DNA from: Parelaphostrongylus tenuis
Taxonomy: Eukaryota; Nematoda; Chromadorea; Rhabditida; Metastrongylidae
Direction: 5' to 3'
Assembly (NCBI GenBank): GCA_019055375.1
Contig: JAHQIW010005528.1
Span: 158,599 to 222,598, forward strand
Length of the DNA stretch: 64,000 nt
Shown here: positions 55,691 through 64,000 of the stretch, piece by piece
Layout of the letters: every line of letters begins with the position of its first letter
Position numbering within the stretch: position 1 is the stretch's first letter
Notes under the pieces: model-generated
The model's database searches: none
Seen by the model: the letters and a program-made list of their open reading frames with translations, nothing else
Told to the model about the DNA's origin: nothing
Program-made: the position numbers and the translations under genes

Positions 55691-57200
55691 AACGATTCGA
55701 CACATCAACTCTTCTTGCGCCGAGCAGATCGCGAAATAATCACTATAAACTAAATTAGAGTAGTGGCCGGAGGTTTACTGCTGGGAATTCCGCCTCAAAA
55801 GGCTACAGCAACACTTGAAGCCACTAGCATTCCCACTGCTAACACTGTCATATGTGCAAAAAAATTCTCAGATAATTCAAAGACTGAGGAGTTTAGGGAC
55901 TGCTTTGAAAGGAAACATGACTTGCCGAATCAATAAGCCACACATTCTCATAGCTTTTTCGTGGTCGATGAGGATCTCGCAGATGACTTACATTGCGTAG
56001 TCATCTAACATGTTACATAAAGTGGGATCACGTCGAAAGACACCGTCAGGTGCGCGCTTATGGGAGAATCGTTACGTAGACAATCCAGAAACGCATGATT
56101 GCTTGCGAGATGGGCTAGGAAATGCTCAATCTGATTAGTCTTAGGCTTATAAACCACGTTACTCTCTGTCTTCCCAGTGGTCCCGTCTATACAGTCGGTG
56201 ATGAGTTAATTCAAAATTTCACAGGGTTGCGAAAGCAATATTATCAATGAATAACATAATTGGGATTTTAATCAACAAGTATAAGATGAACCATGACGAC
56301 AGATCAATTTTGAGTTGAGAGATAACTGAAGATTTGAACTAGCGCAGTCAGCTTGCCACATTAACTTGCCTTCACTTTTCAAAATTGTTTTCAAATTCCT
56401 CCCTGGAATGAGCAAACAGTAGGTATATCTTCGAGGCCTTTTCTGGTCTTCTGTAAATCTGACTGACGAGGTTTATGTTACAAACCAATAACCCTTTCAT
56501 CAACTGATGGCCTAGTATCTGAGTTTACCGGTTCTTGAACGTGTAACATTAGTTCTTGTGGCTATGTGATGCTGGAAATAGAATTGTAGGCGATTTTGTG
56601 ATAGATTGAGTTGTCGAAAGAATGCTAGTAATGTCCCTATTTCTGTTTGTTCATTTCAGGCTGTACTATGCTCTCTCAAAAGGAAGCCAACGTTCATGAT
56701 TCAACGGTCAATCGTCCGATTACATATCAGGAGCCTTATAAACTAAGGCACATTTAGGACGCTATTGTTATTAGCTGTTCAATCAAGGCTTCCTCATCCC
56801 ACTACGACAGGCATTAGCATGCATTCTGACTAGTCGAAACGATAACAGTGCTGTTGAAATTCCGTCGACCTTTCAGCCCTTCACTCGCATGTCGGCATAC
56901 TATGCCGTTGTCAAAACCATGCTCACAAGCGGGATCGACCTGTAATCTTTGATTTAGAAATCGCACGCTTAAGCCATGAGGGTGTGGAGGTCACTCTATT
57001 GACAGGGGCGGTTTTGATAATGCTCTCAAAACCAGCACTGATGGCAACGAGCAAACACTTTGCCTAGTCGAAAAAGAAATACCCTATCAAAATTTCAGTG
57101 CTCTTCGACTCCGATACTCGGACATGAGCACACTTTGGAGTCTTGAAAAGTGAGTCCTCGGCCGGGGTCGAGACTCAAAACAACAGCCGACGGTATAGCA
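55691..57200. other. Unassigned region
   Basis: About 1.5 kb with no supported feature upstream of the tRNA gene. Confidence 0.4.
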
Positions 57201-57273
57201 GCCCGCGTGGCCTAATGGATAAGGCGTCTGACTTCTAATCAGAAGATTGCCGGTTCGACCCCGGCCGTGGGCT
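57201..57273 (+). tRNA. tRNA-Arg (anticodon UCU)
   Basis: A full cloverleaf can be drawn. Acceptor stem GCCCGCG/CGTGGGC is seven pairs with one G-U. The D arm contains TGGCCTAATGGATAAGG (A box). The anticodon arm is TCTGA/TCAGA around loop CTTCTAA, giving anticodon TCT and reading AGA codons. The T arm CCGG/CCGG with loop TTCGACC holds the B box GGTTCGACCCC. No intron and no encoded CCA. A run of four T (57277-57280) four bases downstream can terminate RNA polymerase III. The discriminator base would be T, which is unusual, but the gene otherwise looks intact. Confidence 0.95.
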
Positions 57274-57371
57274 AGCTTTTGAGGACGCAAAGTATGCACA
57301 TGTTCGAGTATCAACCCAAACTGATGCTGATTTCTAGCAGGTTATATTCAGGGTTGTCAAGTATACACAAA

Positions 57372-57465
57372 ATTTTGCCAACGACGGGAATCGAACCCTC
57401 GTTTGACGCCCTCGATGCCTATATTAAGGGTCTGATCTAACACTCTGCCATGCCGAAACGGTGAT
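57372..57465 (-). repeat. tRNA-like sequence, long variable region (Leu-type pseudogene or SINE head)
   Basis: On the minus strand TGGCAGAGTGTTAGATCAGA resembles an A box and GGGTTCGATTCCC is a perfect B box, with a long variable-arm-like stretch (GGCATCGAGGGCGTC) between. The loop CTTAATA would give TAA (Leu), but neither the anticodon stem nor the acceptor stem pairs well. Probably not functional. Confidence 0.5.
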
Positions 57466-57767
57466 TGTCGACTAGAAATCCAACTCTTTACTTCACGAGC
57501 ACTAAGATATGGAGATATTGCGCGTTTTCAAATGGGAGGAACTATCGGCGTCGGGTAGGCAGTCTACTGATTAGAAGAGAGACATCTTATCTGTCAAGCC
57601 ATGTAAGCACAACACTGCCATTTGATGTTTTGGTGACGCTTACAACAGCGGCATCAAGGGGTTCGCAGAAGGGCTCTATTTGGTCGAATTGATACTTGAG
57701 CAATTAGATTTACATCACTCTAAGCAGGCAGATTCGTAAAACTAACATTTTATGCATTCTGGAAGAG
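57466..57767. other. Unassigned sequence
   Basis: No supported feature. Confidence 0.4.
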
Positions 57768-57985
57768 AATCACACTGCTGGACTTGAACTTGGAGTCTGT
57801 ATCACCTGTATCACCTGTCGTCCCGTTGATCGTCGAGTGACTCGAGCGGGTACCAGCAACTCTTCCATTTTTCCCTATCGCGTGCAAGAGTAGCCCAGTG
57901 GGTCCTCCTTCCTCTAGGAATTCGCTGAGCATCATATCTTTCTTCCATCGCTTTCGTGAAGACTTGGAGTCTACTGCCTGTAATT
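57768..57985 (-). pseudogene. RTE-type LINE, 3'-terminal fragment (subfamily A)
   Basis: Minus-strand DNA from 57960 to 57800 encodes, in one frame, KAMEERYDAQRIP, then RRTHWATLARDREKWKSCWY and LESLDDQRDDR. This is nearly identical to the end of the copy at 6700-6860. It ends with a short repeat, GTGATACAG given twice (about 57800-57815), the kind of simple 3' tail found on RTE-type LINEs. 5'-truncated insertion. Confidence 0.82.
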
Positions 57986-58144
57986 CATATGTCTTATATA
58001 TTGTGCCACTTGTCACACACTATCAAGTATCGATGAGTCGGTGACACATTTGAAAACGGTCTCAAACATCTACTCTTGTTTTCGAAATGGTAATCGTGCG
58101 CTTTGATGGCCAACGATGAACGATTAATCAGACAGATACACACA

Positions 58145-58215
58145 CGTTTCTAAAATGAAGTCCAGGGCCAGCATCGAACCGTTACTCTTCTGATGATCAT
58201 TAGTTCATTAAGCTT
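58145..58215 (-). repeat. Possible decayed tRNA-Arg-like sequence
   Basis: On the minus strand ATCAGAAGAGTAACGGTTCG and ATGCTGGCC resemble the 3' half of the tRNA-Arg gene at 57.2 kb (ATCAGAAGATTGCCGGTTCG, ACCCCGGCC). The 5' half is hardly recognisable. Possibly a tRNA pseudogene. Confidence 0.35.
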
Positions 58216-58487
58216 CTTAGTGTCAGAACTAGCTTGAACATTAATAAACTGCTTTTTTGTATGTCAGAAAGTGTAAGCTTTCCATTGTCATAGTTCAAAC
58301 GCCTTCCATTCAACTTTCCTAGAAGCAGTTGGTGGTGGCCCTGCTGAACCAAACTTTGATGATTGTCTCGACCAGTTCTCCACGGCATTCAAAAGAAGAC
58401 AAATTCCTCAAGCAGGAGCCGAGAAAACGCATAGAAAATATTGAAATTATTATGGAGCATGAATGTGTGGATAAATAAAAAAGCTCT
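58216..58487. other. Unassigned sequence
   Basis: No supported feature. Confidence 0.4.
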
Positions 58488-58771
58488 TGGCGTTTATAGA
58501 ACCCTGAGGGATGCACCATACATTCGTCCTCAATTTTTAACTTCGTTTGAGGTGATTGAATGCATATATAGCCTTTACAATGATTTGCGGTGGCCTCCTT
58601 CTGAACTAAGTTAGTGCTCTTTATCCTCCCAGACAAGTCTGAGACCAGTCTGGTACCAATTTACCTACCCTGGAAGTATAGATGGCTTGGTGAGCCATGA
58701 GCGCGAAATCGAACCACTGACCTCGTGTGCGACGCAGAGCATCTCTTACCACTGCTCCACATGCGCTCAAA
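58488..58771 (-). repeat. tRNA-derived SINE family S1, full-length copy
   Basis: On the minus strand: head GAGCGCATGTGGAGCAGTGG (A box), B box GTGGTTCGATTTC, then GCCATCTATACTTCCAGGG, TTGGTACCAGACTGG, AGGATAAAGAGCACTAAC, AGGCCACCGCAAATCATTG, ATATATGCATTCAATCACC, and the tail CATCCCTCAGGG...GCCAAGAGC. The best reference copy in the window. Confidence 0.82.
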
Positions 58772-59347
58772 TAAGAGGATGTGAATTGAAATATGTACAA
58801 TGACTTGTGATGACAGGTCTTGTGAAAAAAGATGACTGAGTGAGTTTATAATGCATAGAACAGAAGATTTTTGAATTTGCCTCCCGAGTTGACGTTGGTA
58901 ATCTCCAAACATGTCGCGCAGAAATTTTTTCGAGTTTTCATCTTTGCGTTAACGTAAAAGTAGACAGTTTTACCTGTGCGTGTCGCCGTTTACCGGAAAT
59001 CAGTCTCACAATCTTTTTTGAATAAATAAGCATTCAATTCGTGAAAAAACCTGCACAGTATCAAAGCTGTATTTATTTGATTGTCGCATTGCTCGTGTTT
59101 GAATAACACGTGTTGTTCCAAAAAGATGTTACTTGTTCCGGTATTGCACACATCACCATTATATTATTGTTCACGTTATGCGTCATTCGTCAAGTATTAT
59201 ACAAGAGGATATTTTCTTGCTTGAAGCTTGTTTACCTCGTTTTTGAACACGTTTAAAGCACCTTTTTGTTTCACCTTGATAAGAAAGATCTGTACTCTTT
59301 TGCTATCGGTAATCATGCTTTGGAGGCATTTCTTACCAAAAGAGAAA
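58772..59347. other. Unassigned sequence
   Basis: About 580 bases with no supported feature. Confidence 0.4.
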
Positions 59348-59495
59348 AAAGACAGTCGATGAACACGCGCTTCCGAATAGAGTGAGATGTAGGTTTTTCG
59401 TTCCGCCTGATGCAAAAGTTTTGCACATTACTCTACATCACTGGGTATATCAATAACATCATACCATCGCTAAAAAGCGGTTAAATAAAAAGATT
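59348..59495 (+). repeat. tRNA-derived SINE family S2, head-damaged copy
   Basis: ACACGCGCTTCCGAATAGAG, a degenerate B-box region, CCGCCTGATGCAAAAGTTTT and GCACATTACTCTACATCAC are followed by GGGTATATCAATAACATC and the tail hairpin CGCTAAAAAGCG plus GTTAAATAAAAAG. The downstream copy 130 bases away has the same tail. Confidence 0.7.
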
Positions 59496-59626
59496 CTTTG
59501 ATCATGAATACCCATTATCTGTTAGAGTGACTGGGGTTCAATGTCAATACCGACTGCCCGAGCCAGGCCGTTGACGATTGGTGGCACATAGATAGGTGCT
59601 ATAGCGTAGAAAGAGTAATGTGCTAA

Positions 59627-59790
59627 ATGGGCGTTAGTAGTGTAATGGATAGAGCACGCGCCTCCCCGGAAAGAGATGAGGTGCGGGTTCTAGTCCGCCT
59701 GACTCGAAAGTTTTGCACATCACTCTACATCACTGAGTATATCAATATCGTTTATACAATAGCTAAAAAGCGGTTAAATAAAAAGACTTA
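59627..59790 (+). repeat. tRNA-derived SINE family S2, reference copy
   Basis: Head: GCGTTAGTAGTGTAATGGAT (A box TAGTGTAATGG) and CGGGTTCTAGTCCG (B box). A unique body of about 85 bases follows, starting at TTTTGCACATCACTC, then TATATCAATATCG and the tail hairpin AGCTAAAAAGCGGTTAAAT. It is compatible with a Pol III-transcribed SINE of about 165 bases. The open frame beginning at 59627 is incidental. Confidence 0.75.
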
Positions 59791-60054
59791 CAGACAGTCG
59801 AATATAAAGTTACTGGAAAGAGATCTTTTACTAAGAAGGAGATTGTCAGCGACTATTCGGAAGCTTAAATTCGGAAATTCAACAGCGTATTGGTTATTGA
59901 AAAGGCCTTCTTACTACGCTGTTAACAATGAAAATATTAGCGGTTCACGCACACCGCGCTTTTATCGCGCCTATTTATCTTGTATTCTAGAGTTTACTTC
60001 TGTTTCCTCAAAGCCGGCCCCGAAAAATCGATGACTATGAAAGTAAAAAGTGAT

Positions 60055-60250
60055 CTCATTTTTGTTGCTACAGCACCCTTTATAAGCTTTTCCATAAAAG
60101 TTAGCAGTACTGAAATTGTTGAGATCTAAGCTATCAAATGATTACCAAATGTCTAAGGAAAGGCTCCTTCCGGTAGAAAGGCGCCGTAACGGGCCAAGTT
60201 TACCGCTACTGCAGCGCACTGAAAAGTCATTTTAGAAATAAAGTGCGAAG
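60055..60250. repeat. Dispersed repeat, copy 2
   Basis: Shares ordered blocks with 7030-7160 (GTGATCT, GCTACAGCAC, AGTACTGAAAT, TGATTACCAAA). The GCTACAGCAC-like block recurs near its end (CGCTACTGCAGCGCAC), suggesting an internal duplication. Confidence 0.4.
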
Positions 60251-61589
60251 AAAAAATGGCGAATTTGAACTATAGGAAGATTAGTGGAGCTTCAGAAAGA
60301 GAAGAACACAAAACGCGTTGTAGATGACGGAAAAGTACCTCAATCATTGCTTGTTCTAGTATTCATAGTCGTGGTGGCATAGTTTGTTCACATTTTCTTT
60401 CGTTTTGAGAGGTTGGCTTCGAACACGCTCCCGAAGGGCTCTATTAATTCCGTGAAGTCTGTGAATGTTTTCCATGATGACCTGATAACATTATGACGCC
60501 ATTTCTCATAATGAATAAATCCACTAGATCAACATTCAGCGACACTTTATGAAGGACACAAATCTTTTGAGCAGCCGCCTAATCCTCTCGCAGATCCGGA
60601 GGTTTTTATGGAAGGAGGGTAATGCGAAACCGTATGAATGGAAGAATTGCCAGAAACGGCGAAGTGTGATGTGGGCTCATGATTGCGAATTTTGATAAAA
60701 AATTCTGATTAATATCAACAATTTCATTTGCCCTTTTATAGCATCTAAGTGCGGTTGCTCACTGGGGTTACTACTGTAAAAGAATTACTGTCGTCATCAA
60801 TGAGCCCAAGGAGACTGTTTCTGTCCTTTGATCCAGTAAAGCCGGTAACTGTTGTTGTAAGCATCAAAAACGTTCTAGCCTGCCTCTTTTTAATTCTTTG
60901 CGAAAAATCATGCTTATCTTCATCATCCAACATGAGATCATGAGAAATTCTGCCACAATAATGTGTAACACCCGAAGTCATATACGAGCGATCAACTCTT
61001 CAAGTGAGATTCGAAAAACAATATAATAGACGAAAAAATTTGTGGGTGAGTCTAAATATGATAGCATGAGATGACCCATCATTTTCGCAATATAGCTCAT
61101 TAAGACTGGAGGTTAAAGTGGGTCCACCATGACGCATTTTCGTGGTATTGTAGCTTTGTACTGATACTGAAAAGAAAGTTATCATTCTGACAAATTTTTA
61201 AACCATTTATTATGCTATCTCATACTTGTTGCCTAATTTGTTCCCAGCAACAGGACAAGATTTGAAGTATATTCATGAAAATCCTGAAATAAGAGTCCAA
61301 ACGTTGAACGCAAATGCACTGTTACTACACTCTAACTGTGTCTGTACCTTTCTCGGACAGCGCACCTCGCGCATTACGCCATCTATGAGAAGTACGGATC
61401 AGGAGTATCAACGGTTTAGTGCGAGCGTCCTCTGCATTGGAGAAGCATGGCAGTGGTTAAGGTTTTGCATGCAGTATGTTTAATATGAGCTCTGTTCGTA
61501 TCTCGGACTTCTGCGATTACATTTCTAATTTGACTATCATTTCAAATAATTCAATAAATCAGTGCTTTTTTCTTGAATATACACAAGGT
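60251..61589. other. Unassigned region
   Basis: About 1.3 kb. A 78-codon minus-strand frame (60745-60981) rich in Asp, Ser and Thr could be an exon remnant, but I recognise no domain and no firm splice sites. Confidence 0.35.
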
Positions 61590-61717
61590 TTGAATAAATG
61601 AGTATCTTCTTCTGTATAGCCACTCCGAGGTGTTATTGATATTATATATTGAATATCAGCAAAGTCATATAATAATACAGTTAATAATGCAGGCATAAAT
61701 ATTACTACAGTCGTGGT

Positions 61718-61756
61718 GGCCTTACGTTTCGGCAAGGTTCGCCCATCTTCAGAACC
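61718..61756 (-). ncRNA. Hammerhead-like remnant in the Penelope terminal region
   Basis: On the minus strand CTGAAGA (61753-61747), GAAACGT and triplet GUA are present, with an irregular stem II (GGGC...TGCC) and a stem I of about two pairs. Probably inactive. Confidence 0.5.
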
Positions 61757-61925
61757 TGAAAGGTCATATTGATTCGCAAACTATTAAATCAAAGGCCTTC
61801 ATAACCCCAGCAAAAAGGCCGTGAAGAAAATAGAATTTTTTTTGGGTCGCTTAGGAAAAACCTTATTTCAGAAACACTCACCGCTTTGATGTTTAGGTCT
61901 TTCAATCAATCAATGACGTTAAATT

Positions 61926-62094
61926 CACGGCCCACTGCACAGGAATCAAAAACATCTACACGTAAAATTTTGGAAGCCTTCTGGATACACAGCAAAGGGC
62001 CAAAAATGAACCGCAAAGAGGAATGTCTTGTAATAACGCGTGACCTCGCACCATACCTCAGGCTAATATTCCGACCTGAGCCAGGCACAGTCTC
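61926..62094 (+). pseudogene. Penelope-like GIY-YIG C-terminal coding fragment
   Basis: The frame reads SKTSTRKILEAFWIHSKGP followed by KMNRKEECLVITRDLAPYL and LIFRPEPG (about 61945-62090). This is the last part of the GIY-YIG endonuclease, holding the conserved EAFWI segment with the catalytic Glu. The rest of the protein is absent. Confidence 0.82.
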
Positions 62095-62380
62095 ACTTAA
62101 GCACAGGAATCTAAGTGGCAGATCTTGAATGATTAATTGAAAGACCTAAAACATCAAAGCGGTGAGTGTTTCTGAAATGATGCTTTTCCTATGCGACCCA
62201 AAAAAAATTATTTCTCGTAAACCACCACGACTGTTGTAATATTCATGCTGCATTATCAACTGTATTGTTATACGCTTCGCCGATATTCGATAAATATCAC
62301 CAATAACACCTCGGAGCGGCTAAACAGAAGAAGATACTCGTTTATTCAAAGTATGCTGAGGTTAATAGATAGTCGGTCCT

Positions 62381-63234
62381 GGGAATATACACAAGGTTCT
62401 TAATAGCAAGACTTAAACCCTTGCAAAAGGTCACTTTTGAGTGCACTCTCCCTCGACCAACACAATCTCTCAACCCAAGAAAAACTTAACATATAAACCA
62501 CAATCGTAAAGTGAGCAGTTTCTCCTGGACACCCACTGTTTCGTTTGTCAAGGATGGAGAGTTTTATTCTAGAATTTTCTTCCTATGTCTCTGTGTTTAT
62601 GATCGCTTAGTTAAAGTCGTAAAGTCGTGTCCTAGTTCATGCAATTAGTGTTTCTACCGTTCTGGTAAATTATGTAAACTCGGCTCATACGTGGACCTTC
62701 AGCAGTTATTGCTAATAAGCAGGACGTTTTTAGTGGTGTTTTCTCAATGCATTGGTATACAGTTACTGCTACCACTCTCCCTAGGCGACCCTTTTCAGTA
62801 GTGTTCTGAGGCTACGCTTACTTCGTTGTTTTTCACAGATTATATTTGCATGCATGAGTCTGAGGCCGAAAAGCGTCCGAATAATATTGTAACGAAATAC
62901 TTCTTCATCATGACAATCAAGTAAGTTCTACCTCTTATAAATAACGTATTTACTTCCTAGAAATATGGTATACTTTCAATATGGCTCTCCAAATCCTCAT
63001 ACGAAGGTCGGTTGTTTTGATACATGCAAGTCGCCTTCACTCGTTGAATGAGCGTTACTTTTTCGAAGCAAAATTTTCTTAGCTTTATTTGATATGATAC
63101 CAACTACTGGTTTTTCAAGGGCTTATGAATCCGATGGTATACAGTGCTTTTGTGCTAAATCTTTTGATAGCTTTCGACGGTGTTTCCATCTACCTCATTA
63201 TCTAGTTTGTACTCTTTACTGTACTCTTGAATCT
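62381..63234. other. Unassigned sequence
   Basis: About 850 bases with no supported feature. Confidence 0.4.
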
Positions 63235-63605
63235 GAGTATTTTCTTTTGTTTAGATGTTCCGAGGTGTTATTGATATTATTTATTGAATACTAGCGAAGC
63301 AAACAGCAATGCAGTTAGCAATGCAGAATGAATATACAATATTGAACAAAATGAATAGAAAAGAGGAGTGCCTCGTAATCACGCGTGACCTCAAAAACAG
63401 ACCTCATTCTGATCTTTGTGGCCCGAGTTAGGCACAGCCCATTGATGGATGCACTGACCTTAAGGGGCTGGTCTTCAATTAATAATTGATAGACCCAAAC
63501 ATCAAAATGGTGAGTGTTTCAAAATGAAATTTTACTATGCGATCCAAAACTCATTTCTAACGTTTTCTGCCAGGGTTATGAAGGTTTTGGATTAGTGGAT
63601 TGTGG
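63235..63605 (+). pseudogene. Penelope-like element fragment: terminal repeat joined to the GIY-YIG C-terminus
   Basis: 63235-63345 matches the terminal repeat (GTTCCGAGGTGTTATTGATA, TTATTTATTGAATACTAGCG). It joins directly to KMNRKEECLVITRDL (about 63350-63395) and the non-coding 3' part seen on the minus strand at 54370-54560 (TAGACCCAAACATCAAAATG, GGTTATGAAGGTTTTGG). The element stops at about 63605, where RTE sequence begins. Confidence 0.72.
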
Positions 63606-63643
63606 ATCAATGTGATATTATATGTTGTATATTATATTTCGGC

Positions 63644-64000
63644 GATACAATTTCGCCAAAAACTATTCAGTGCCACCTCTACAAAACTTCATGCGAACAT
63701 TAGAATGCGACGAAATGGGAGTGAAAATTGACGGTCGACAATTAAACCATCTTCGCTTTGATGACGATATCCTTCTCATAACCCCAAACATCAGCCAAGC
63801 GGAACGAATGTTGACCGATTTCGATAACGTCTGTGGAAAGATTCGTCTTCAACTAAATCTGACGAAAACAATTTTTATGAGATGGATGGGTTTCTAATGC
63901 CCCATTCACGCTCAACGCAACGACAATCTCCGAATGCTCCAGTTACGTCTATCTAGGTCGTGGAATCAACATGATGAACGAGTTAGCTCCAGAGTTGGGC
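63644..64000 (+). pseudogene. RTE-type LINE reverse transcriptase fragment (subfamily A), continues past the window
   Basis: The RT palm and following region are readable: GDTISPK near 63644 in one frame, then after an indel MRTLECDEMGVKIDGRQL, LRFDDDILLITPNISQAERM and KIRLQLNLTKTIFMR (to about 63880). A two-base deletion there shifts the frame, and NAPFTLNATTISECSSYVYL and INMMNELAPELG continue to the edge. The catalytic box usually reads FADD; here it is FDDD, so the two catalytic Asp remain but the preceding Ala is replaced. The copy is much better preserved than the 46.6-kb one but is not intact. Confidence 0.88.

Larger units (their letters stand above)
61590..62380 (+). mobile_element. 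Penelope-like element remnant flanked by inverted terminal regions
   Basis: The outer segments 61590-61715 and 62215-62375 are inverted copies (GAGTATCTTCTTCTGT / ACAGAAGAAGATACTC; CCGAGGTGTTATTG / CAATAACACCTCGG). The inner segments 61850-61925 and 62095-62190 are also inverted copies (TTTCAGAAACACTCACCGC / GCGGTGAGTGTTTCTGAAA). Between them lies only the C-terminal end of the GIY-YIG coding part. The hammerhead-like block occurs on the left side only. The same terminal sequence is found at 54160-54440 and 63235-63345. Confidence 0.75.

Noticed and set aside
1..64000. CRISPR array, prokaryotic operons, or ribosomal RNA genes
   Set aside because: No regularly spaced direct repeats, no Shine-Dalgarno-led gene runs and no rRNA signature; the sequence is eukaryotic in character.

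Overview
The window looks like repeat-dense, gene-poor DNA from a nematode, most likely a strongylid such as a hookworm. This is inference: the base composition is AT-rich, no long open frame or convincing spliced host gene is visible, and the interspersed repeats (RTE-type LINEs, Penelope-like elements with GIY-YIG tails, mariner relics, tRNA-derived SINEs) resemble those I associate with hookworm genomes. The one gene I would call functional is tRNA-Arg(UCU) at 57201-57273. Everything else with coding signal is a broken mobile-element copy.

Layout. 1-7 kb is a nest: a foldback element with ribozymes (300-990), a SINE, an internally deleted mariner (2340-2965), RTE 3' ends (3145-3480, 6236-6430, 6436-6900), two more ribozyme-bearing repeats (3865-4115, 4320-4587) and SINEs near 5.3-6.0 kb. 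From 7 to 20 kb there is little beyond a CA microsatellite (7683-7797), one RTE relic (13230-13600) and a diverged tandem duplication (17115-17590). 20-25 kb holds the clearest ribozyme foldback (21658-21996), a 1.2-kb long-terminal-inverted-repeat element with another foldback nested in it (22895-24078), and a third ribozyme element (24576-24914). 25-46 kb is sparse: a ribozyme foldback (32888-33240), a second deleted mariner (38885-39270), and inverted repeats about 3 kb apart (40850-44410). 46.6-48.5 kb is an RTE copy that keeps endonuclease and C-terminal parts but has lost the reverse-transcriptase core. 49-64 kb carries SINEs, decayed ribozyme repeats, three Penelope-like element (PLE) copies (54160-55690, 61590-62380, 63235-63605), the tRNA gene and an RTE that runs off the right edge.

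The main discovery is a set of at least four families of short non-coding repeats, most with palindromic arms, that encode type I hammerhead ribozymes. Five copies keep the full core (CUGANGA, GAA, paired stems I, II and III, a cleavable NUH triplet): 21905-21953 (+), its mirror 21699-21749 (-), 4008-4057 (+), 4368-4410 (-) and 24818-24865 (+). Two more are nearly intact (885-933 +, 33151-33194 +). Differences between copies in stems II and III are compensatory. Two of the families also share a short hairpin-forming 3' terminus. Hammerheads are known in PLE terminal repeats and in retrozymes; finding them in both arms of foldback repeats, so that either strand could yield a self-cleaving transcript, is what deserves follow-up. 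None of this was tested by computation.
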